From: Takakia lepidozioides
Taxonomy: Eukaryota > Streptophyta > Takakiopsida > Takakiales > Takakiaceae
Direction: 5' to 3'
Length of the DNA: 64,000 bases
NCBI GenBank assembly: GCA_030704615.1
Contig: CM060734.1
Location: 10,728,001-10,792,000 of the forward strand
The position numbers and the translations under genes were made by a program. Of this stretch, positions 56,501-64,000 are shown piece by piece (within the stretch, counting starts at the first letter, position 1; every line of letters starts with the position of its first letter). The notes under the pieces were generated by a model, which worked only from the letters and a program-made list of their open reading frames with translations, searched no databases and was not told the DNA's origin.

Positions 56501-59500
56501 GTGACTCGGACTTATCTTGTCCTGAGACAAATCATAAATTTTCACGAACCTGTTGGTTACAACCATCAGCTCCACTTGTGAACCAGGCACCCAGGCTACA
56601 CGGCGGATGTAGGCATCTTGTAGAGCAAGTTCCAAAGCTAGTCGATCCGTCACTTCTCCTCGTGGGTTGACAGTAAAAACCTGACAGTCTTCATATCCGG
56701 CAACTGCCAAGTAACATTCGTTTGCATGATTAAAAGCAAGCTGTACCAATTCAAAGCGTACGGCATTCTTGGAGAGGGGCTTCACTGTCGTCTTATCAAT
56801 AGTAACAGGGGTTGCCGTAGGCTGGCCAATAAGCTGTCCCACATCGAAGATAGTCATTTTGTCTCCCTCTCCTGCAGCTAGCCTCCCCCGACTGCTGATT
56901 GTAAGCAGTGACTTCACAAGTGAGCCACTCACCAAGTGGGACTTGAGCTCCCGTGCATTAGAGTACTCTGCTTTGATCTTCATGTCAAGAGAACCACTCT
57001 TGTAAGCCCTCTTAAGCTGCAACAAATCACTCTTGGGGCTAAGCAGTTTGTATTCACCCAGCTGCACCTCTTCATCCTTCCTAGCTGCCAGCTTTTGCCC
57101 AACATTCAAATCGCTTAGCAACTTTTTGCACAGGGACAGCACTTGGCCTTCTAGATCTAAGTCTGACAAGTAATCCAACAACTGTTTCTTTTCCCCATCC
57201 AGTATAGAGATTTTAAAAAGCCCTTCACCATCCAAGTGGTCTTCATCCTCAGCATCTGTGTCACTGTCTGATGGAGGCAGATGGCCACAATGAGCTGTCA
57301 AAGGTAAGAAATTGTCTGTGGCATTTGTACCTGCTGATGGCCCTGTTGCTGTGGGAGAGAGATACTTTCTTGGCTTGAGGCAGAGGCAGCCGGAGCCCCG
57401 TACACCCCCTGCCCCGCAGTCACAGAAGAAACGGCTGTGACGAGAGTACACAACCTTGTGACCCCTGTGGCAAACCCTGGCACAAACCGAGCAACATCCC
57501 TTGGAGACAGTTAAGTCGCATGTGTAACAGAAGTACCAATGTTGTTCCATAAAGTTGCTTCCGCTGGACGTGAAAGTGCAAACACGGGAAGCCAGAGCAC
57601 GTTCACTGGTGCTGCCATCATCATCATCATCGCGATCCAGGCTTGCAATTTCACCATCCGAGGTTGCATCATCTTCATCCTCATCTACGGAGGTTGCATC
57701 ACAGTCAGCCACCATACCTCCCCGATCTAGTGCAGTCTGTAGGAGCTGCTCTGAGCTTTTCCTTAAAAGTGACTGCTTAACCTTCACGCCTACCATGCCA
57801 GAGCAGGTAGTGCTGCAATTTTTACTGTCTCCACGGATACCCTGCATCTGTGCCTTGTGGGCCCCACATGCCCCAAGCATAGAGCCTAGAAAGGCAAGGA
57901 TGGACTTGTGTCCCTCTACACAAGTGCCAGTGATCGGCAACTTCCTCACAAGGTCCACCACAGATCTCAAAAGCCGTTTAAGGAGATCCTCTCCTACAGC
58001 CAGCTGCACAATCAACCCAAAATAGGCTTTGGCAGCCACTACACTGAACTCTACAAACGCACGCTCCACATTTGCTAGCATCGCATCTAGTAAATGAGTC
58101 CGCAAACTTTCTCCTTCGGCATCAAAAGGATGCATCACTAAGGCCTGCAGGAAGCAGGCAGCAAGTTCCCTTACAGTAGGAGAAGCTGCCCATCCCCCAG
58201 ATTTGTTGGGAGACTCTCCTCCCCAACCCAAAAACCTTTGCTCTAACCAAGCTGCCAGGTTGCTCACATCCATTCCCAGAAACTTCTGCTGCAGATCTTG
58301 CTTACACCCGATATCACATCCTAATAGCTCGACAAGAAGTTGAAGGGACTTGGTATTTACAGCTTCACTAGTGCAGCCTTCCAGAACGTCTACAAGTGGG
58401 GAAAGACTCCCGGAACCAACAAGAGATCTGCAGGTGTTCAAGATCTTCCACTTCATTCGTTCACTTCCTTCACCCTCATGTTGTTGCACAAAAAAACGTA
58501 CCCGAAGCGCTTCAAGCCTGTTAGGATCGGTGCAAATGCTGTTGATAGCATCCAGTGCTTGCAAAATAACAGCCTCTCGCACTGCCTCATGTAACTCGCT
58601 TTGCTTACTGCACAGCAGCCGCAACAGCTTCTCTGCATGGTGCAGCTCATTCAAATCTCTATATAGTGCCTGTTCCTCCTTAGCTGGAATCAAAGCTTCC
58701 AAAACAAGGGTGCCCTTGCTACAAACAGTCTCAAAGGTACTATCCAGCTTCATAGTCATGATTGTCTGTAACAGACCCTCCAAAACCTCCACCTTCAATG
58801 CATGTATGCTGATACCACCCTCCAGTCCGTCAGTAGCAAGAACACCTTGTATTGTCTCCAAGATACTCTTAACCAACATCATAGATGATACCACAGCAGC
58901 ACTGCCTGGTCGGGAACAGGAAGGAAATCCATGCAACAGGGCCGTAATGAAGATGCTATCCAGATCCCTGAAGTCTCCCATGTCATGTCCTGGTCCTAGG
59001 AGTAGACTGAGAGTCTCAGATTGCCACGTTGTGGCAGAGCCCCACCTCAGAAGCGACTGCACAGTCAAAATGCTGACTCCTGATGCCTCCAAAAGATCCT
59101 GCTGCCTGCTCCTAGTCAGCCCACCTTGAAGCAGCAAGTCAATGGAGGATGATGTTGCCCTGCACGAGTGCTGCTCCATGAGCACCTGGGACACTGCATC
59201 CCGGACGCTATCCACATACCAAGCCAGGAGGACAGACAGGGTTTGTAGCAACTGATCAATCTGACCATCTTTTGTTATTACTAGCACTGCCTGCTCTAGG
59301 AATTCCAGAATCTGAGTCTTTGGTGACACCTCAGAAACTGAACGTTTCTCAACAAAAGACCACAGCCCAGCCTGTAGCAGTGACAACAACATACTCAAGG
59401 ATGAGCCCTGCCTCAGAAAATCCCAAGACCTCAGTTTTTCTCCCCCCTCACAGAGATTGTTGCTCATTGTGGACAAGGTCTGCATCACAAAAGCAACCCA

Positions 59501-62268
59501 CTGCCCAACATCAATGCTGTGTTCTCCATGGCCACCAAGGGTTGTGCGCAGGCTTCTGCTGAGACCCAGCACAAAATCTGCCCCAAGGAGACTGTTGCTT
59601 GCAGATTTCAGTTCCCATGGTAAAATAGTCTTCGAAATAGGGCCTATGCTGCACAAAGTATTCCAGCTCAAAAGAAAGATATATCTCTCCACAATCAACT
59701 CCTCCACAATCTTGACAGTCTTGCCCCTCCAGATCTCAAGGACATCAATCAGAACCTGCGTGACCTCATCCAGATCCAAATGAAGAGTATTGAACCCTTG
59801 AAGATTTAAAGACCCACTAACATCAAACAGCTGCTGGGTACAAAGCTCATCCATAGCACGCTCCTCCCCAATACGGTTTTCGTCAGCAATGCTGCGTGCG
59901 ACCAGAGCTGCCCATGATTGCTGTGGACCATCATCCACTGCTAGATTCACAGTTGCCTCGGCCTGTTGAGGCCGTAAGTTGTTTTGAAAGTGCACCAACA
60001 ACCACCTTGGAAAAGAGTCAAAATGGAGAAGTAGGTACCTCAATGCCAAAACAAGTCTCGAGGCCAGTAGTGACCACAATGCCAAGGGGGTGCCAGGTGG
60101 CAGATGCCTCTCACTGTTACGAAGAGATTTAAAAGCTGCTAACAGGCTTTGTAGTATGGTAACTCGACCAGAAATGTCAGCAGAATGAAAAGCCATAAAA
60201 AGAACCTCCATGTGAAATAAAGATGGTAAAGCCCTTGCCACGGATAAGTCCACTACTTTCACAGCCCGAGATTTACTTATAATGAACTCTGCAAAACATT
60301 TCCAGACTTCAAAAATCAAAGGGTCATTAGGTGGATCAGCCCCTCTTCTGGTGGAGCGACTAATGAGCAATTTTGCAAAGAGAATGCAACTCTTTGCCGA
60401 GAGAGCACAGCCAAGATCTCCTTCCTTCAAAATCTGGCCAGCCAGATGCACTTCCAGAGCATCACATAGTGCATGCCTTACCACCAATGCATGGAGCAGA
60501 TCAAATGAGCCTTTATGCAGCTGAGCTAAGAGATCTGAGCTTGCATCTTCCGAGTCAACAACCTCAAAATTTGGTACATTTGGGTCGGCAAGGCTGGATG
60601 GCGAGAAGTGTATTTGCAATAACACGTCGAGGTGTTCATTTGATAGATGTCTACAGGCAATATCAAAAGTGGGTTGATGCCAAGTGGGACAAAACACACA
60701 ATCTTTCAGAAAAATCATCACTTGGTAGGCTGCTTGAAGAGGTGTGTTGTCAAGAGCATCAAGCTTCTTTGCTGATGAACAGGGTGGCAGAAGTCCCTCT
60801 GAATTCACAGAATGCCTACCCGACTCTGAAAATAGATCCCCGAAAAGGGCCTCATCTTCACTTGCCACAGTCACAGAATCCACTGATCCAACCACAGAAT
60901 CCTCTTCACTGTGGACAGACGATGCTGTTTCCATTACAGACCCCTCTTTAAGACCTTGAGCATGAAGCAAACCTGTAATAGCTACCAGGTTATCCAGCCA
61001 CTGCCCATCACTTGGGAACACAGTCTCCATGTGCTCCTGTGGACTCCGCACTTGACTCAAATCAAACAACTTTGACCGAAGCTGGCAAGCAGGCAACGAC
61101 TTTGTCAAACGAACACCGCCACCTAGACTGGAAACCCAGTCTTGGCCTACAGATTGCTGTTGAAACCTCCAAGATCTACATGCATGGACATCTTGAAGAA
61201 GTCCTAACAGGTGGCTTATGACGTGCGGTGAAAATGCCAACGGTAGCTGTTGGCTTGAAAGAGAAGCATCTTGCCTACACTTTCCCACTTCCAGTATGTT
61301 CAGCATGGAAGCAACAACAAATGTCCTCAGATTATAAAACGTGTTTGGCTCTGAGAGCATAATATCTGCCAGCTCAAGAGTCCCTTCAATCAACGTCGGC
61401 AATGAGTACCCCTGATTTGGGTCCATTACATTTTCAGGCTCCAGGCTGCTGAACTCATAGGTGTGCTTGAAAAATAATGGCAAGGTAGCAGCCAATTCCA
61501 CCAACTTTGACAAGACCTCGTCTTTCAAGACCCCAGAGACACATACCCTTGATAAAGCCACCAGGACGTTCAGCAGGCTAGATACAAGAGCAATCCTGCC
61601 CTGGAATAACCGGTCTTCTTCCTCATTAGTGATATTCCCAACACCACTCAGCAATGCTTGGCACACAGCTAAGAGACGCGGAACGCATTGAGCTTGGACC
61701 ACAGCAAACTTCTGGGCTGTAGTTACCATATTGCTAGCTGGCTTCAACACCATCTGAGCCCGTTGTGCTTCCAAACTACTGCTGAACTCATGTAGTGGCA
61801 GTTCCTCACTGACCAGAAATGCCAGTATGTTCCTTGGTGACCCAGCTGCCTCAAGGTTGCGAGGGGTACCCTCCTCTATTCAAAAAGCACATGACAATAC
61901 AATAGACAATGTATTCAATTTCATGATAACCTCCTTGGCGCAGTAATATAGGACATGTTAATTAACCCTAACCTTGGAGCATTTAAAGTCACAGCATGCC
62001 TTGGCCACCATCAGAACCCAACAAATCCTACCACCAACAATAGATGCAAAGCATACAAAGAAACTACCTTTGACAGCCTGCTTCCCAACATCACTGTCAC
62101 TTTCTCCTGATACCCTGAATGAAGGAAGATTGAAAAAGGGAACCTCAGATGCCGCATCTCCCAATGACTTTAAAATAGTCAGTCCATGTTCCCTCGCCTT
62201 CCCTTCAACAATGGCTGTCTCCAGTAGTACCAAGAGCTTCTGTTGCATCTGGAGCCACTCCAGTATCC
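40610..62268 (-). CDS. BIG: BIG (UBR4/calossin family) giant E3-type protein, 5'-incomplete
   Basis: Fifteen exons join in frame to 5,140 residues plus a TAA stop. In plants BIG is a very large cytoplasmic N-recognin-type protein needed for auxin transport, light and hormone responses, and N-degron turnover. Domains in order: helical N-terminal part, UBR zinc finger (57380-57580), propeller-like region (about 55900-56900), ZZ finger (50763-50903), a Cys-rich zinc cluster (about 48145-48310), and the hemi-RING module with CMVCREGY and [11 protein letters not shown] (about 42060-42255). Size agrees with plant BIG, about 5,100 residues. Comparison with known plant BIG suggests about 150-200 residues are missing at the N-terminus. 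No stop or frameshift interrupts the mapped exons, so this is probably a live gene. Exon joins are by eye and need transcript support. Confidence 0.96.
41847..42350 (-). CDS. BIG: BIG exon with hemi-RING; GC splice donor
   Basis: GGGCAG/GGCTTG start. The hemi-RING zinc module lies here: [33 protein letters not shown]. The exon ends YDIVM followed by GCAAGT, a GC donor with the usual AAGT context. It joins in phase to MLGRFAT of the last exon. No GT donor nearby keeps the frame and the family length. Confidence 0.92.
42643..43019 (-). CDS. BIG: BIG exon
   Basis: GTGCAG/CTGAAA start and CTTGAG/GTAAAT end. It reads [20 protein letters not shown] and [20 protein letters not shown], conserved in BIG and animal UBR4. 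Confidence 0.95.
43685..44324 (-). CDS. BIG: BIG exon
   Basis: TGACAG/AAGTAT start and TTCAAG/GTATGA end (phase 1). It reads [40 protein letters not shown] and DNFVRVTES. Armadillo-like helical character. Confidence 0.94.
44536..44679 (-). CDS. BIG: BIG exon (short, easily missed)
   Basis: 48 codons between ACAG/GGATTG and TGCAG/GTACAG. It reads [20 protein letters not shown] and [14 protein letters not shown]. It has no start Met and no long open frame around it, so it does not stand out as an ORF. The phase fits both neighbours exactly. Confidence 0.93.
44781..44912 (-). CDS. BIG: BIG exon
   Basis: GTGCAG/GTGTAT start and TGCAG/GTATAG end. It reads [12 protein letters not shown] and [13 protein letters not shown]. 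44 residues. Confidence 0.93.
45079..45351 (-). CDS. BIG: BIG exon
   Basis: TGCAG/TTCATA start and CACAG/GTAAGG end, phase 0 at both. It reads [35 protein letters not shown] and [17 protein letters not shown], among the most conserved words of the family and part of the UBR4 catalytic C-terminal region. Confidence 0.95.
45720..45942 (-). CDS. BIG: BIG exon
   Basis: TTTAG/GTTCAT start completes the Arg codon of the previous exon. The end is CCAGTG/GTATGG. It reads [20 protein letters not shown] and [14 protein letters not shown]. Confidence 0.92.
46281..47170 (-). CDS. BIG: BIG exon
   Basis: TTTCAG/GTGGGA start and GCGAG/GTGGGT end (phase 2). It reads [33 protein letters not shown] and [16 protein letters not shown]. 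890 bp. Confidence 0.93.
47328..51050 (-). CDS. BIG: BIG exon with ZZ finger and Cys-rich cluster
   Basis: A 3,723-bp exon, phase 0 at both ends (CTGCAG/GTCCCA, CAG/GTGGGC). It carries the ZZ finger (YCCDGC ... WHCNVC ... DLCEACYE ... H-S-R-D-H) and, further on, four CxxC pairs (CPRC, CSNC, CRQC, CNEC) followed by [13 protein letters not shown]. In the UBR4 family this part contributes to dimerisation and binding of other proteins. Confidence 0.95.
51213..51568 (-). CDS. BIG: BIG exon
   Basis: TTTGCAG/GTCCTT start and CCAAA/GTGCTA end. It reads [20 protein letters not shown] and [20 protein letters not shown]. The donor GTGCTA is weak but gives the right phase with the next exon (VPLPKQTM). 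Confidence 0.85.
51900..52410 (-). mobile_element. LINE C-terminal fragment inside a BIG intron
   Basis: The open frame at 51921-52259 reads [18 protein letters not shown], then [20 protein letters not shown], the zf-RVT-type zinc word (CPxC ... H ... C) of plant LINEs. Upstream text ([14 protein letters not shown]) continues in another frame to about 52340. The same sequence, shorter, occurs at 1577-1745. It lies in the gene's orientation, wholly within the 1,817-bp intron, so splicing should remove it. Confidence 0.75.
53386..53566 (-). CDS. BIG: BIG exon
   Basis: TTGCAG/GCCAAG start and AATG/GTATGC end (phase 1). It reads [20 protein letters not shown] and LASFLEHNG, continued in the next exon by [16 protein letters not shown]. 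The following intron (1,817 bp) is the longest mapped and holds a LINE fragment. Confidence 0.88.
53984..54607 (-). CDS. BIG: BIG exon
   Basis: TTGCAG/ATTCTT start and AATCAG/GTTTGC end, phase 0 at both. It reads [29 protein letters not shown] and LRLEEG words conserved in plant BIG after the propeller region. 208 residues. Confidence 0.92.
55616..61875 (-). CDS. BIG: BIG giant exon with UBR box and propeller-like region
   Basis: A 6,260-bp exon bounded by AATAG/AGGAGG and AAG/GTACTG. It holds the UBR finger (residue pattern [10 protein letters not shown] ... CYTC ... [15 protein letters not shown] ... FFCDCGAG), an acidic stretch before it ([11 protein letters not shown]), and after it a beta-propeller-like region ([35 protein letters not shown]). 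The UBR finger recognises destabilising N-terminal residues. The single uninterrupted open frame of more than 2,000 codons is itself strong evidence of selection. Confidence 0.95.
62068..62268 (-). CDS. BIG: BIG exon, first one mapped
   Basis: The acceptor AG is at 62269-62270 and the donor GT at 62066-62067. It reads [20 protein letters not shown] and ends in phase 1, which the next exon completes. One or more exons upstream are required for the start codon and were not found. Confidence 0.75.
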
Positions 62269-62896
62269 CTCAAGGTGAGAAGCAAATAGGCATTTCAAGG
62301 TAACAACATCATCAAAACAAGCATAAAACAAATGCAGATGTTCAATTAGCAAAAGGTCTTAAAATCTGACGCATCATTCAGTACGAATATTGTAACAATC
62401 ATAAATGAATATTCAAACAACAATTCACACAACGCTCAACTGAAACATGGTCAGTGAACAAGAGATGAAGATACTTCAACACTATCTGAGATTTTCTCTC
62501 TCTCTCTCCCTGGTGCTTGATGAATTCACTCTGTAGCCCTGATATATCCAATGCCCTGCCATTTTGCAGCTCTTGACTGCCTTGCTGACATTGGCCGTAG
62601 TAAAGAGAGAGAAGTGTAGGGGATTAGAGGTTATGGGAGAGGGAGTTTGGCTTGGGGAATGGTACAATGACTGGGCATACTCATGCCAGACGTGAATGTC
62701 AGTGATTGCAGGTGGGTCCTGTGAGGTTTAAGGAGGGACAAAAAAGAACAAGGAGAAAATCTGACTTTTGCAAGGAAAGTAGATTGCAGCTTGAGAGTGT
62801 AGGCTCTCTTTTTGGATCTAATGAGGGACTTCAGTGCTTGAGAGCTAGGTTTGTGGAATCTGGAGAGGAATGGATATCGAGGAGTAGAGATTTGAT
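62269..62896. other. 5' side of BIG: unassigned intron or N-terminal region
   Basis: A CT-repeat (about 62493-62512) and short minus-strand open stretches lie here. One frame (about 62480-62600, for example ALDISGLQSEFIKHQG) looks protein-like but has no splice sites or phase that would confirm it as a BIG exon. The BIG start codon is therefore not assigned. Confidence 0.4.
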
Positions 62897-63480
62897 GTGA
62901 CGTCTAGCAACTTTGCATTCTTCGTCATAGAATGGTGCATATTTGACAGCGTTGTCACCCCGGCTGCCACTTATGGTTGTGACTTCTGGGCACCTGGTGT
63001 GCCAGTTTCCTGGTGGGAAAAGAATTTGGAACCATTGCAGTCATTTTTTCTCCAAGCAATGCTTGGCGCCAGAGGCACAACTCCATCTCACATCCGAGGT
63101 GCAGAGGTCGCATGCATGCCACTGCAAACCAAGGCCCTCTTCGGGCCTTACAATTTTTCTTCATAGGTTACAAGCCCTTCCACCCAAGGGGCTCGTGGCA
63201 AGAGCCCTCACAACATCTATTAGGCTCAAAACTGCAGGTTTCAAGCACTCGTGGTATGCTCGAGTGGACAGTTTTTTTGAGCGCGATGGACTCTCTATTG
63301 CTTCTTTATTACCAGTGAATCCAGAAGGAGTAGACATCACATCCAAACAGGATCGGAACAGACTGATTAGAAGGGAGCTTATGGAACTACATGTCAGGAA
63401 AACTTGGAAGCTAGCCAATCTCACGACAAAGCTCCATTTCTATCGAGAGACAGAAATCGCTCCAAGAACTTCAGTCATGC
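62897..63480 (+). mobile_element. LINE fragment 1 (post-RT C-terminal part)
   Basis: VVTPAATYGCDFWAPGVPV, then LEPLQSFFLQAMLGARGT and RGAEVACMPLQTKALFG, match the region after RT in LINEs. After a frame change the segment continues with FKHSWYARVDSFFERDGLSI and ELMELHVRKTWKLANLTTKL, ending at TAA 63486-63488. The family is probably the one seen at 51.9-52.4 kb. Confidence 0.75.
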
Positions 63481-64000
63481 TCTGTTAACGCAAGAAATGA
63501 AGTCGAAAGAGCAGTGGACTCTTGGGAGAGTTTCGTTTCCTCCGTGGCTGACAAGATCATTGGGAGGAAACTAATTGTCTGCGGTAGAGCAGTTAATTGG
63601 TGGACTAATGAGATTAAACTCAAGATAGCTGAGAGACGAGCCCTCTATAAAGAGTGCTGCAATTTGGAAACCAACAGAGAATTGTGGGCGAGGTACTACC
63701 AGCTCCGTAAAGATATCAATCAGCTTGTTAGGTCTCAGAAGAAATTATACTGGGACAAGTTATACAGTGAAATAAACTCAAACTACCATGGTGGTAATGA
63801 CAAGAAATTCTGGTTGGCCCTTCAACGTTTGTACAAACCGAAAAACGGTCAGCAAGTACAAGCGCTGAAGACTACTAAAGGTGCAGTGGTGACTTCATCG
63901 GTTGACATTGTCAAAACCTTTGAAACTCACTACAGTATCCTTGGCAGAACTTCTAGGTCTAACAGTGAGGGGTCTTCTGCTGAATGGAGGGACACAGTTG
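63418..64000 (+). mobile_element. LINE fragment 2 (linker before RT), runs off the window
   Basis: An uninterrupted frame from about 63418 to the window edge: LQELQSCSVNARNEVERAVD, AVNWWTNEIKLKIAERRALY, YWDKLYSEINSNYHGGNDKK, KFWLALQRLYKP. This is the endonuclease-RT linker of a LINE, so it precedes RT. It follows the C-terminal piece of fragment 1 with almost no spacer. RT should continue beyond 64000. Confidence 0.75.

Noticed and set aside
62482-62667. Possible first exon of BIG
   Set aside because: The open frame contains CT-repeat-derived residues and offers no splice donor in the right phase to reach 62268.

Overview
The window looks like nuclear DNA of a streptophyte, most likely a land plant outside the well-studied seed-plant crops. 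Evidence: one long host gene, the plant BIG/UBR4 gene, split by short GT-AG introns, with plant-type transposable elements filling the rest. The exact taxon cannot be read from the sequence. A TE-rich non-seed plant is an inference, not an observation.

1-11 kb: no intact gene. A LINE tail fragment (1.6 kb) is followed by a 524-bp LTR (2667-3190) and its adjoining Ty3/gypsy integrase remnant (minus strand). That remnant is split by an 834-bp CACTA-type non-autonomous DNA transposon (3705-4538) with 30-bp inverted ends and a TTT target duplication. A decayed Mutator-like (MULE) transposase with a SWIM zinc finger fills 5.4-8.9 kb (minus). 9-11.1 kb is repeat-rich non-coding DNA.

11.1-24.6 kb: a nearly full-length but broken Ty3/gypsy element of Tat/Athila type (minus, 11.15-18.17 kb: gag with zinc knuckles, protease, RT, RNase H, integrase). 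Its primer-binding site and 5' LTR are visible. Next is a second Ty3/gypsy 5' end with gag (plus, 19.2-20.1 kb), followed by a SET-domain-like reading frame (20.1-21.0 kb), degenerate tandem repeats, and a 5'-truncated LINE (22.0-24.6 kb).

24.6-39.3 kb: a purine-rich, coiled-coil-bearing decayed reading frame (25.5-28.9 kb), small minus-strand coding patches (29-30 kb), and an AT-rich block (30.2-30.9 kb). Then comes an unusual C-rich retroelement-like unit (32.1-34.9 kb). It combines a SANT/HTH-like region, an adenine-methyltransferase-like segment, RNase H, a Cys/His cluster and a PD-(D/E)XK-like nuclease, with no visible reverse transcriptase. After it are an unrecognised minus-strand ORF and a scrambled Ty3/gypsy integrase/RNase H/integrase tract ending in a 468-bp LTR (38821-39288).

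39.3-62.3 kb: the BIG gene on the minus strand. I mapped 15 coding exons with splice sites that join in frame to 5,140 residues and a stop codon. They include the UBR box, a propeller-like region, the ZZ finger, a second Cys-rich cluster and the C-terminal hemi-RING catalytic module. One intron uses a GC donor. Another carries a LINE fragment. The extreme N-terminus is not found. 62.9-64.0 kb holds two LINE pieces joined out of order; the last runs off the window.

The host gene is the only feature expected to be functional. Every element examined carries stops, frameshifts or missing parts.
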